NCBI GenBank assembly: GCA_030667735.1
Contig: DAOUVG010000045.1
Span: 1-8,656 of the forward strand
DNA from: Dehalococcoidales bacterium
GTDB lineage: Bacteria > Chloroflexota > Dehalococcoidia > Dehalococcoidales > Fen-1064
DNA length: 8,656 nt
Reading direction: 5' to 3'
This document shows, in pieces, positions 1 through 6,143 of this stretch (its first letter is position 1; the number at the start of each line of letters is the position of its first letter). The position numbers and the translations under genes are program-made. A model generated the notes under the pieces. It was not told where the DNA came from. It searched no databases and saw nothing but the letters and a program-made list of their open reading frames with translations.

Positions 1-156
1 CTGCTCCTCCAGGGCATGATTAACCGCTATCAAAGCAATGAGAGCAAAAAAGAATGTTTGAACAACCAACCGCAGATTAATCTTCTTGCTGCTTTTATCT
101 CTTTGCTTCGCGTTCTGGGGTACTGGTGCACCCCGAGGAGCTTCTTTTTGTGCCAT
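1..156 (-). CDS. N-terminus of a membrane protein, cut by the left window edge
   Basis: Only the first 52 codons are visible, starting at ATG 156-154. A clear Shine-Dalgarno GGAGGG lies at 168-163, 6 nt upstream, and a promoter lies further up. The N-terminus (MAQKEAPRGAPVPQNAKQRD) is hydrophilic, rich in Pro, Ala and Lys, and ends in a basic stretch (KSSKKINLR). A hydrophobic segment follows at about residues 30-46 (LVVQTFFFALIALIAV), with NHALEEQ after it. This is the pattern of an N-terminal signal anchor with the basic side facing the cytoplasm. The segment resembles the first helix of NapH-like polyferredoxin membrane proteins (4Fe-4S binding), but no Cys motif is in view, so the family is a guess. 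That it is a real gene start is well supported by the ribosome binding site, promoter and open frame to the edge. Confidence 0.7.
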   Translation of the reverse strand, partial: MAQKEAPRGAPVPQNAKQRDKSSKKINLRLVVQTFFFALIALIAVNHALEEQ

Positions 157-610
157 TAATTACCCTCCTTATCGCCCCTGGTACCATTCTTTTCTTTACT
201 CTGGATGTTTTCTATATAATATAACGATGAAGATGCCAATAAGTTAGCCCTGACCTTCCCCCGTTTTATAGGCCAACTGCAGTTAGACTTATACCGTGGG
301 TCACTCTGACACGGTAGAGGCGGTCAAGACGGTCAACTCACTCAAAGTCCTGTCCGGTAACGGTAAGGACTACCCGATAGACCTGACCATTGGTGACGGC
401 AAGATAGTGATGGCCGTCCCTGGAGCGCGCCCTGAAGCACAAGGAGATTCTGGGGGCGTAGCGCACGGGCTGTCGATACCCGGTGCCGTCCCACGCTGCG
501 TGCAACGCAGACCCGTAATTACACAATCCGGGTAAAATGCGTCACAAGCCGGCTATTGGGCACTCGGTTGTTGCTGTGTCACCATGGTGTCAGTACCCAC
601 CCCGAATGCT
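157..610. other. Intergenic stretch with no convincing gene
   Basis: This stretch lies upstream of the left-edge gene and downstream of the methyltransferase, both on the minus strand. It contains the promoter at 211-239. A plus-strand GTG frame at 296-535 (79 codons) begins with VGHSDTVEAVKTVNSLKVLS. It has no ribosome binding site, an in-frame TAG just upstream at 284-286, and no family I recognise. Its first two thirds have GC-rich third positions, so a decayed gene fragment is possible. Short perfect hairpins occur at 496-510 (6-bp stem, 3-nt loop), and a 10-bp palindrome (caccatggtg) lies at 580-589. Neither is followed by a T-run, so I see no intrinsic terminator for the methyltransferase unit. 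Confidence 0.4.
211..239 (-). promoter_or_regulatory. Sigma-70-type promoter for the left-edge membrane protein gene
   Basis: Reading the minus strand, TTGGCA (239-234; 5 of 6 matches to TTGACA) is followed by a 17-nt spacer and TATAGA (216-211; first four bases of TATAAT) in an AT-rich stretch. Transcription would begin near position 204, giving a leader of about 50 nt before the ATG at 156. Spacing and position are good. The call rests on consensus matching only. Confidence 0.5.
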
Positions 611-1426
611 TTATCCGGTGACGTTGCCATGAAACATCGAGTAGGTGAAGAAGGCGTAGTAATCCGGGTGGTCCAGAATGAATTCTGGTGACTCCGGCCA
701 GCAAAGACGTTGATACTCTGCCCGGTCCTCCTGCGTCAGTTCTGATTCGACACCTGGCCAGCGCATCTCAAAGAGTGCTACCAGGGCGTTGCGAATGTCA
801 TTGGTCAGCGGAGCATAGGCGTCGCCCACAAAGGTCCGAGCTGCAGACTCCTCCAGGCCTGCATCACGGAACCAGCCAAGGGCGCGCAGGAAGTGCGCTT
901 CGGGACTTCTACCCGCAAGGAAAGGTGCAATCCCCGAAGCAGTTGCATTGAGGTGGGCCTCCAATACGGGATACCCTGGAAGGAGCTTCTCGGAAGACCA
1001 GGCGAAGACAGCCACGCTACCGCCGGGCTTCACCACCCGTGCCAGTTCCTTCAGTGCCGAAAAAGGCTCCAAAGAAGCTGAGTATCCAACGCAACTCGAG
1101 CTCCATGCCCAATCGAAAGTATCGTCGCCAAAGGGGAGCCTGCTTACATCCCCTTCCTGAAAGGAGATATGCCCCGACAAACCGGCTTCATTCACTACCT
1201 CCTCTGCATAGCGGAGAAACTCGGAGGATATATCCAGGCCGGTGACATGTCCGACGGGTCCCACTGCCTCCGCTAACAACAGGGCCTGAAAGCCGATTCC
1301 ACATCCGGCATCCAGCCCTTGACTTCCCGGAGTGAGTTGAAGCGCCTTGATCGCTGAACGAACAGATGGCTCTGTCAAAGGGCTGGATACCAGCATGCTC
1401 TGCATGTAGGAATTGGTATCATTCAT
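611..1426 (-). CDS. Class I SAM-dependent methyltransferase, substrate unknown
   Basis: This 271-aa protein has the Rossmann-type methyltransferase core. Motif I is LDAGCGIGFQ at residues 38-47, which binds AdoMet. The acidic residue that contacts the ribose is D65 in VTGLDIS. An adenine-side GD pair sits at 92-93, and motif IV/V-like PFGDDTFDWAWSS spans about 98-110. A VKPGG loop typical of the Methyltransf_11/UbiE-like group follows near residue 132. The C-terminal 100 residues carry no motif I recognise and probably form the substrate cap. The sequence does not reveal the substrate (small molecule, quinone or metalloid). The ATG at 1426 has a purine-rich GAGAGGA 6 nt upstream (1439-1433), inside the preceding gene, and the first 8 nt overlap that gene's end. 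The two are probably co-translated. Molecular class is firm; role is unknown. Confidence 0.88.
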   Translation of the reverse strand: MNDTNSYMQSMLVSSPLTEPSVRSAIKALQLTPGSQGLDAGCGIGFQALLLAEAVGPVGHVTGLDISSEFLRYAEEVVNEAGLSGHISFQEGDVSRLPFGDDTFDWAWSSSCVGYSASLEPFSALKELARVVKPGGSVAVFAWSSEKLLPGYPVLEAHLNATASGIAPFLAGRSPEAHFLRALGWFRDAGLEESAARTFVGDAYAPLTNDIRNALVALFEMRWPGVESELTQEDRAEYQRLCWPESPEFILDHPDYYAFFTYSMFHGNVTG

Positions 1427-1745
1427 TCTCCATCCTCTCCACCTTGAATATCACCGGCCGGAACCAGTCTGTGCAACCAGCGATAACAGTGCCTGATTGT
1501 TTGATCCCGGGCATACTGCCTCCCATCGCTACTGTCAGAATATCCTTGCGAATGTCTGCCCAGGCCGAGGAACAGAAACCTTCAGGCACCACTGAGTGGT
1601 CCTCAATCACGATCTCTTGACCGTCTCTGAAACACTCACAGAGACCCACGTCCTTGTATTCGTCGTCCAGGTGCTCATCAATCAAGTCCTGGTTGATGGT
1701 CCTCTTGAGCACAGTAATCCTGCATTTAGGCATCTCGCAGGACAT
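1419..1745 (-). CDS. TIGR04076 family protein
   Basis: This 108-aa soluble protein matches my memory of the TIGR04076 family in length and landmarks. It opens with a CRITVLKRT strand (residues 8-16), then has a CEC motif (36-38) before FRDGQEIVIED. Next come EGFCSSAWADI (55-65) and a C-terminal CTDWFRPVIFKVER (91-104). The conserved Cys residues (36, 38, 58, 91) suggest metal or Fe-S binding or redox chemistry, but the family has no established function that I know of. The start at ATG 1745 is favoured over an internal ATG at 1733 because of a perfect AAGGAGG at 1759-1753 with 7-nt spacing. It is the first gene of a two-gene unit with the methyltransferase, transcribed away from the XRE regulator region. 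Confidence 0.85.
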   Translation of the reverse strand: MSCEMPKCRITVLKRTINQDLIDEHLDDEYKDVGLCECFRDGQEIVIEDHSVVPEGFCSSAWADIRKDILTVAMGGSMPGIKQSGTVIAGCTDWFRPVIFKVERMENE

Positions 1746-1752
1746 CTCAGAA

Positions 1753-1759
1753 CCTCCTT
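1753..1759 (-). promoter_or_regulatory. Shine-Dalgarno fixing the TIGR04076 start
   Basis: AAGGAGG on the minus strand is a full anti-16S match, 7 nt before ATG 1745. It supports that start rather than the internal ATG four codons downstream. Confidence 0.75.
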
Positions 1760-1893
1760 GCGCCTTGGATTTCCACGCTTGCGCTTACCTGAAATTCGCC
1801 CGGTAACCCTCCCATCCATGTATCACTTGGCCGGCAGATTCCACTGGAAAAGCCTTCTCAGATACAAAGGCAAACCCCTTTTGCTCACATCAC

Positions 1894-1911
1894 TTTACAT
1901 CTCATTGTAAA
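1894..1911. promoter_or_regulatory. Inverted repeat, possible operator
   Basis: Perfect 6-bp arms, tttaca (1894-1899) and tgtaaa (1906-1911), are separated by 6 nt. The size and AT-rich arms suit a dimeric helix-turn-helix repressor site. It overlaps the weak -10 and spacer of the possible minus-strand promoter for the TIGR04076 unit. There is no T-run or stable loop, so it is not a terminator. The binding protein is unknown; the nearby XRE regulator is the obvious candidate by position only. Confidence 0.35.
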
Positions 1912-1935
1912 AGACGACAACCTAACCACCGGATT

Positions 1936-1948
1936 GAATATCATATTC
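1936..1948. promoter_or_regulatory. 13-bp palindrome (6+1+6), possible operator
   Basis: gaatat-c-atattc is a perfect palindrome around one central base, in the region between divergent genes. Compact odd-length palindromes of this kind are common binding sites for XRE/Cro-type dimers. It is about 25 bp from the inverted repeat at 1894-1911. Function is inferred from symmetry and location only. Confidence 0.35.
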
Positions 1949-2096
1949 TCTGTTTATTTCAAGCTGAAGAACGTAAATTGCGCATAAATGCTTAGCTACT
2001 GCCAATAATATGAGCAGGAAAACCGATGACGCTTCACCAGCCGACTGCTATTCTATTGATGGATAGGTGGAATGTCAAACATGGAGAGTAGAAGGA

Positions 2097-2228
2097 ATGA
2101 AGAATGTCAAGAAAGCTGCTGAAGTAACTGCCCAGTTCTTCGGCGTGGTTGCCGGGCACAATTTCACCACACCCACCTGGTTAATCGCCGAACTGTACCC
2201 AAGGCTGGAATTGGTCTACCAGGGGTGA
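2097..2228 (+). CDS. Possible small protein of 43 aa ahead of the XRE regulator
   Basis: An ATG frame at 2097 encodes 43 residues beginning MKNVKKAAEVTAQFFGVVAG and ending in LYPRLELVYQG before TGA. GGAG lies 10 nt upstream (2083-2086), and a second purine-rich AGAAGGA abuts the ATG, so ribosome binding is plausible but not ideal. The basic amphipathic start and mixed composition look protein-like, and many third positions are G or C as in the neighbours. It ends 38 nt before the regulator and would be co-transcribed with it. I recognise no family. It could instead be a leader peptide, the stub of a decayed gene, or chance. Confidence 0.35.
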   Translation: MKNVKKAAEVTAQFFGVVAGHNFTTPTWLIAELYPRLELVYQG

Positions 2229-2266
2229 TTTCTTAGCGGGCAGATAAAAGAAGCAGGTGAATATAA

Positions 2267-2674
2267 ATGACTCTCTCAGTAATACAGGGCCGTTCAGCTA
2301 TTTCTCGAACCAGACAGGATGAGGTAACGGTAGTCCAGTTCCTCGAAGAGTTGATGCGCCGGCGGAATCACTTGCCCAGTCAAATGGCGGCAAACCTGGG
2401 TGTCAGCCATCCTACTGTCTTCAAATGGCTGGTCGGCACTTATGTTCCCAGCACATCTTCCTGCCGTAAACTGGCCGAATACAGCGGTGTTCCTCTACAA
2501 GAAGTGTTAGTCATGGCTGGTCACTTACCCCAGGTTGAACAGACAGTGCCCGTTGAGTGGCCGGAGTTCCGTGAGTATGCTCACCGGAAGTACCCCAACG
2601 AGCTGGATGAAGACCTTGTTGAGATTATTGAAGAGCTAATTGAGCGCCGCAGGATGAGAAGGCAGCGGCAATAA
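2267..2674 (+). CDS. XRE/Cro-type helix-turn-helix transcriptional regulator
   Basis: This 135-aa protein has an N-terminal XRE DNA-binding domain at about residues 20-88. The sequence SQMAANLGVSHPTVFKWLVG (38-57) is a textbook helix-turn-helix: a conserved A-x-x-L-G-V turn, then a recognition helix. KLAEYSGVPLQEVLVMAGHL (68-87) is the typical closing helices of the domain. The C-terminus (about 95-135) is highly charged and helical (DEDLVEIIEELIERRRMRRQ), probably for dimerisation. There is no peptidase, sugar- or metal-binding domain, so the effector is unknown. The ATG at 2267 has AGCAGGTGA about 8 nt upstream. It sits beside the divergent region carrying two palindromes, so autoregulation or control of the divergent TIGR04076 unit is a reasonable inference, not shown. 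Confidence 0.85.
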   Translation: MTLSVIQGRSAISRTRQDEVTVVQFLEELMRRRNHLPSQMAANLGVSHPTVFKWLVGTYVPSTSSCRKLAEYSGVPLQEVLVMAGHLPQVEQTVPVEWPEFREYAHRKYPNELDEDLVEIIEELIERRRMRRQRQ

Positions 2675-2813
2675 GAGAACCTCCCATAAAATCCGTTTGC
2701 AATAGACAATCGGGCGTACCGGGTGCATTACCGGCAAATGCCAGATACGAGCGGACCGCGCGACCAGGGTCACGGATACTCCGCGCAGGAGTGACAGGGA
2801 TGGGAGCCGGACC
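2675..2813. other. Gap between the XRE regulator and the PAS membrane protein
   Basis: This 139-nt gap has no gene. A small perfect hairpin, actcc-gcgca-ggagt (2778-2792), lies just before the GGGAG ribosome binding site (2802-2806) of the following gene. It has no T-run, so it does not look like a terminator. I could not find a promoter with convincing boxes, so transcription may read through from the regulator. Confidence 0.35.
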
Positions 2814-3626
2814 ATGGCGGACATAGAATATAAGCCACGCAAAATCAATAGCGGCAAGGCTCTCTCGATCGCTATACGAAGTAAGGACTTCTGGCGACTG
2901 TATATTCTGGCTGTGCTCATGGTGTTCTGCTCGATATTCTACTACTTCGGGGAGATAGTTGACCTCGTCGGATGGCAGGGTTCACGCTGGGACTTTTTCT
3001 ACGGTATACATGATATACACCGCCTCCTGTTCCTCATTCCCATTATCTACACTGGCTACGTCTTCGGGACCAGAGCGACAGTCCTGGTGACAATTATCGT
3101 GGTCGGTATCTGTATACCTCGTGCGTTGTTCATATCCCCCTTCGCGCATCCGCTGCTGCGACTATTGGTTTTCATCCTGATTGCCGGTGCCCTTGGCTAC
3201 CTGGCAGCGCTGGTACGCACCAGGATGAAGCGGCGAGGCTATCTTGAATCTATGATGAGACGAGAAATAGGCAGGCTGTCCGCGCTGTCGGACCGAATGG
3301 AAGAGGGGATTATCCTCATCGGGCCGGACTATAGAATACGGTATTCCAACAGTAGCATGCGGCTATATTTTGGTGAAGTCACCAGCCCGTACTGCTACCA
3401 ATACCTACGTGGCCTTGATGAACCCTGCGGGGAAGTCTGTAAGCTCTCGGAAGTCCTGGCCGGTGCGGTCAGGCGATGGCGGCATGAGCTTCCGGACGGT
3501 GGGGTGTTTGAAGTGCTCGCTTCACCGTACATTGATGCCGATGGTGCGGTCTGTCAGTACGCTACGTTCAGAGATACGATGGTACACGAAGAACGTGGAA
3601 AGAGAGCATCCGAACAACAAGACTGA
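2814..3626 (+). CDS. Membrane-bound PAS-domain sensor protein without a transmitter domain
   Basis: This 270-aa protein has four probable membrane helices (about 27-45, 70-86, 88-107, 113-134). A short basic linker follows (RTRMKRRGYLESMMRRE), then a PAS domain at about 160-256 starting RMEEGIILIGPDYRIRYSNS. Inside it, YCYQYLRGLDEPCGEVCKL (193-211) carries Cys194, Cys205 and Cys209. It resembles the Cys-bearing PAS pattern (CY...GRDEPC..C.L) common in sensors of anaerobes, where redox or Fe-S/metal sensing is often proposed. Such proteins normally continue into a histidine-kinase or other output module. This one stops 14 residues after the PAS domain, at TGA 3624-3626, and the following DNA encodes no DHp or ATPase motifs in any frame I read. 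It may signal through a partner protein or be a truncated kinase. The start is ATG 2814 with GGGAG 7 nt upstream. Confidence 0.8.
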   Translation: MADIEYKPRKINSGKALSIAIRSKDFWRLYILAVLMVFCSIFYYFGEIVDLVGWQGSRWDFFYGIHDIHRLLFLIPIIYTGYVFGTRATVLVTIIVVGICIPRALFISPFAHPLLRLLVFILIAGALGYLAALVRTRMKRRGYLESMMRREIGRLSALSDRMEEGIILIGPDYRIRYSNSSMRLYFGEVTSPYCYQYLRGLDEPCGEVCKLSEVLAGAVRRWRHELPDGGVFEVLASPYIDADGAVCQYATFRDTMVHEERGKRASEQQD

Positions 3627-3716
3627 GACATGGGCTGCACTACCTGTGATATACTTCGCTTTAACGACCCATGAACTCCCCGGCGCTACCCGGCGCCTGC
3701 GTCAGGGTTGAAATCC

Positions 3717-3724
3717 GAAGGAAG
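3717..3724 (+). promoter_or_regulatory. Shine-Dalgarno fixing the start of the small membrane protein
   Basis: GAAGGAAG lies 7 nt before ATG 3732. The upstream in-frame TTG at 3708 has no comparable site, so the shorter 76-aa reading is preferred. Confidence 0.6.
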
Positions 3725-3731
3725 CAATGCA

Positions 3732-3962
3732 ATGGACCTGGAATGGATTCTACAACTCGTACTGTTCGGTATATTGCATTGGATGCTGGCCGTGCTCCTG
3801 TTACAGGATATGGCCAGTAGGGACCGAGTGTTGGGGGGCAGGAAGGCACCCTGGGTTCTGGCAATAGCTCTGGTCACTTTCCTTGGTTCCCTGCTGTATA
3901 TGTTGTGTCACCCTCAGGTTTTCCTGGAGGACAACGATGACGACAACGACCGGAGTCATTGA
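3732..3962 (+). CDS. Small two-helix membrane protein, PLDc_N-like
   Basis: This 76-aa protein has two membrane helices at about residues 5-24 (WILQLVLFGILHWMLAVLLL) and 39-58 (APWVLAIALVTFLGSLLYML). A short basic loop with R-V-L-G-G-R-K (32-38) joins them. The loop plus the W-(x)n-F-L-G-S-L-L-Y segment matches my memory of the PLDc_N domain, the N-terminal membrane hairpin of cardiolipin synthases that also occurs as stand-alone small proteins. The tail is very acidic (EDNDDDNDRSH). No catalytic HKD motif is present, so it is not an enzyme. A TTG at 3708 would add 8 residues, but the ribosome binding site favours ATG 3732. It follows the PAS membrane protein by 105 nt and may be its partner or simply a neighbour. 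Function is unknown. Confidence 0.65.
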   Translation: MDLEWILQLVLFGILHWMLAVLLLQDMASRDRVLGGRKAPWVLAIALVTFLGSLLYMLCHPQVFLEDNDDDNDRSH

Positions 3963-4075
3963 CCGGGAATCCAGGGGGGATAGCCATCTTCCTCATTTAT
4001 TACCGGTGCTGGAGCGAGTATCGGCATATTGACTTACCTGCAAGACCAGCCCTGCCAAGCCACGTACCGGCCCTG

Positions 4076-4123
4076 TAAAAAGTCTGTGTCACTGTCTCCC
4101 GGGTCCCGGAAACAGTGACACAG
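4076..4123 (-). terminator. Intrinsic terminator of the formate dehydrogenase operon
   Basis: A perfect 12-bp inverted repeat, ctgtgtcactgt (4084-4095) and acagtgacacag (4112-4123), encloses a 16-nt loop. On the minus strand the stem is followed after two bases by a run of five T (4081-4077), the Rho-independent pattern, 53 nt beyond the NrfD stop codon. The plus-strand direction has only a weak tttt 17 nt or more past the stem, so termination of the converging plus-strand genes here is possible but less convincing. Confidence 0.85.
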
Positions 4124-4175
4124 CGCTGCTACTTCCTTTTACTGCACAGTTTGTCGACTAAGAATGCAGCCAGGT

Positions 4176-5339
4176 CTAGCCTGACTCTACTGCAGCCTCC
4201 TCTTCGTGCATTGGCAGGAGACGATGCGCCAGGAAAATCACCAGCATGGCATCAGCGACAAGCGCCGCCGAAATAGCGAACTCCATCCAGTGCGGGACGT
4301 AGGTAAAACCAGGCCGTATCTCCAGGGCCAGCATGCTTACGTTGAAACGGTTGAACACCAGGCCCAGCACAACCAGCACCGCGCTCCAGAACAGCATCGT
4401 TCTGTTCCGCCTTATACTGGACATTGAGAAGAAGATGATGGGCAGGATAACGCCGATGATTATTTCCCCCCACCAGAGCAGGTTATGCGGGTAAGCAGTA
4501 GCCACCAGGGCAAGGTCTCCCCTTGCCAGCAGGTCCACTATCTTCAGAAGCAGGTACAGGCCCAGGACATAGGCGGTTGCTTTGCCCAGGCCACTCATTA
4601 CATCGATACTCAGCTTGTGACCGAAGACCCGGCTGCTTAGTGCTGATTCGAACATGACCATTGCCGGCCCTACGGCTATCGCTGAAAACAGGAAGAGTAT
4701 CGGCAGGATGGGTGTGTACCACAGGGGGTGCAGCGTTTCGGGCATCATGAGCAACATCGAGCCCAGTGATGACTGGTGCAGAGTTGAGAGAACAATTCCC
4801 GCAATCACCAGGGGAATCTGGATTGACCGGATAACGCGCAAGGGAATGCGCCAGTTGAAACGCCTTATGAGGGGATAATCAAGGCTACTTAAACGCTCAA
4901 AAACTGCAGGGCTGAACTCGAGGGCAAGGACAATGGTGTAGAGCATCACACATAGTGATACTTCGAATAATGGTGAATGGATGTTCCAGTTGAAAAGAAA
5001 GCGCCAGATGTACCAGGGCTGTCCCAAGTCTACCAGCAGGGCAAGTATCACCAGCGTGTAGCCCAGAAATGCGGTCAGGATTGCCGGTCTTGCCACCGCA
5101 TGGTACTTCTCACGTCCGAAGATATACACAATCCCTGCCAGGGTGAACCCACCCGCCGCCAGAGCAACACCACAATACAGGTCGAAGCTTATCCAGAGTC
5201 CCCAGGCACGACCGTCACTCATATTCGTCGTCGCCCCTAACCCATAAACGTAGCGTAGAATCATAGCTACCAGACCAAGGAGGACCACGACGGTCAGGAT
5301 AATAGTACCAACCGGGATAGAGCGTTTGTTTATTATCAT
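4176..5339 (-). CDS. nrfD: NrfD/HybB-type membrane subunit of the formate dehydrogenase complex
   Basis: This 387-aa polytopic protein of the NrfD/PsrC family is close to HybB in length. About ten hydrophobic helices can be read, the first at residues 8-30 and the last near the C-terminus before LAHRLLPMHEEE. The family signature region GRAWGLWISFDLYCGVALAA (43-62) is present. Family members bind no haem and hold the menaquinone site, so this subunit should pass electrons from the Fe-S subunit to quinone. In many complexes it also contributes to charge movement. Its ATG overlaps the stop of the Fe-S gene in an ATGA, with GAGGTG (5350-5345) 5 nt upstream, indicating translational coupling. It is the last gene before the terminator. 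It stands in place of the dihaem cytochrome b (FdnI) of the E. coli enzyme. Confidence 0.92.
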   Translation of the reverse strand: MIINKRSIPVGTIILTVVVLLGLVAMILRYVYGLGATTNMSDGRAWGLWISFDLYCGVALAAGGFTLAGIVYIFGREKYHAVARPAILTAFLGYTLVILALLVDLGQPWYIWRFLFNWNIHSPLFEVSLCVMLYTIVLALEFSPAVFERLSSLDYPLIRRFNWRIPLRVIRSIQIPLVIAGIVLSTLHQSSLGSMLLMMPETLHPLWYTPILPILFLFSAIAVGPAMVMFESALSSRVFGHKLSIDVMSGLGKATAYVLGLYLLLKIVDLLARGDLALVATAYPHNLLWWGEIIIGVILPIIFFSMSSIRRNRTMLFWSAVLVVLGLVFNRFNVSMLALEIRPGFTYVPHWMEFAISAALVADAMLVIFLAHRLLPMHEEEAAVESG

Positions 5340-6142
5340 TTCGGCACCTCTACCTGTTCCTTGTCGTTGGGAGCGCCTTCCCCTCCCGGTTGCTGCCGGC
5401 GTTTGACCAGCCAGTAGACGCCGGACATAATTGCCGCCACACCCACCAGCACCGGCGGAACAGCACCCATGGCGCGTTCAACGTTTACCGTCACCGCCTC
5501 CTGACCGACAACCGGCATCCCGAGCTTCTCAAACGGAACGGGGGAGAGATATAGCCAGGACGTACCGCCGACTTCATGCTCTCCGTAGACATGGTCCACA
5601 TATTTGTCCCGGTTAGCGGCTATCCGCTGGTGAGCTTCGTCGATCAGGTCATCCCGCTCGCCGTACTTGAGTGCACCCGTGGGACACGTTGTTACGCAGG
5701 CAGGTTTAAGTCCGGCACTTTGACGGTCGGCGCAGAAGCTGCACTTACGTACCCAGGGCATTGGGTCGTCCCACTGATAGCACGGTATACCGAAGGGGCA
5801 GGCGACCATGCAGTAGCGACAACCGATACACTTGTTATCGTCGTATACGACCGCCCCTTCCGGTGTTTTTTGGAAAGCACCCACGAGGCATGCCTCGGCG
5901 CAGGCAGGGTGTTCACAGTGCATACACTGGATTTTAGTGAAGACCCAATGGAACTTACCATCATGCTCCAGTTCATTGAAGCGTATCTTGGTGAGCGTAT
6001 AGGCTGAGACCTTCGGTGGGTTCTCGCAGCTGCCGGTATTGGTGGTAGTCTCTGCCGGCATTTCATTCCATTGCTTGCAGGCCACCTGGCAGGCCCGGCA
6101 TCCTATACACTTGTTCGCGTCATACAGAACCCCTTTGCTCAT
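5336..6142 (-). CDS. Formate dehydrogenase Fe-S (beta) subunit with C-terminal membrane anchor
   Basis: This 268-aa protein is of the FdnH/HybA/DmsB type. Four Cys groups suit four [4Fe-4S] clusters: C12-C15-C18-C22 (CIGCRACQVAC), C73-C76-C81-C85 (CMHCEHPACAEAC), C105-C108-C111-C115 (CIGCRYCMVAC), and C134-C137-C149-C153 (CSFC...CVTTC). A hydrophobic helix at about 226-246 (GAVPPVLVGVAAIMSGVYWLV) followed by KRR is the C-terminal membrane anchor seen in FdnH and HybA. The rest faces the side where the catalytic subunit sits, probably outside the membrane if the alpha subunit is Tat-exported; that signal lies outside the window. It would wire electrons from the Mo/W site to the NrfD subunit. 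ATG 6142 follows the fdnG TAA by one base, with GAGGAGGG at 6156-6149 as ribosome binding site, so translation is coupled. Confidence 0.93.
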   Translation of the reverse strand: MSKGVLYDANKCIGCRACQVACKQWNEMPAETTTNTGSCENPPKVSAYTLTKIRFNELEHDGKFHWVFTKIQCMHCEHPACAEACLVGAFQKTPEGAVVYDDNKCIGCRYCMVACPFGIPCYQWDDPMPWVRKCSFCADRQSAGLKPACVTTCPTGALKYGERDDLIDEAHQRIAANRDKYVDHVYGEHEVGGTSWLYLSPVPFEKLGMPVVGQEAVTVNVERAMGAVPPVLVGVAAIMSGVYWLVKRRQQPGGEGAPNDKEQVEVPK

Positions 6143-6143
6143 C

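Larger units (their letters stand above)
1746..2096. other. Divergent intergenic region with two AT-rich palindromes
   Basis: This stretch separates the minus-strand TIGR04076/methyltransferase unit from the plus-strand regulator cluster, so it must hold promoters in both directions. I see no protein-coding frame with a ribosome binding site. A weak minus-strand promoter can be read as TTGTCG (1920-1915), a 17-nt spacer and TAAAGT (1897-1892), with 4 of 6 matches in each box. Two inverted repeats at 1894-1911 and 1936-1948 lie at or near it and are listed separately. A short plus-strand frame starting at ATG 2072 ends after 16 codons and is not taken as a gene. Confidence 0.4.

Noticed and set aside
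580..589. The 10-bp palindrome caccatggtg as a terminator of the methyltransferase unit
   Set aside because: It has no loop and no following T-run on either strand.
1596..1910. A 104-codon plus-strand frame crossing the TIGR04076 start
   Set aside because: It overlaps a family-matched gene antisense and runs into the intergenic region with no ribosome binding site or recognisable motif.
3630..3674. A 14-codon frame MGCTTCDILRFNDP with a CxxC after the PAS gene
   Set aside because: It is too short, has no ribosome binding site, and is not in frame with a continuation of the PAS protein. Treated as chance.
3708..3710. TTG as start of the small two-helix membrane protein
   Set aside because: The in-frame ATG at 3732 has a well-placed GAAGGAAG; the TTG does not.
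5576..6007. A 143-codon plus-strand frame opposite the Fe-S subunit
   Set aside because: It is the complement of Cys-rich ferredoxin motifs that are unmistakable on the minus strand. It has no independent coding evidence.
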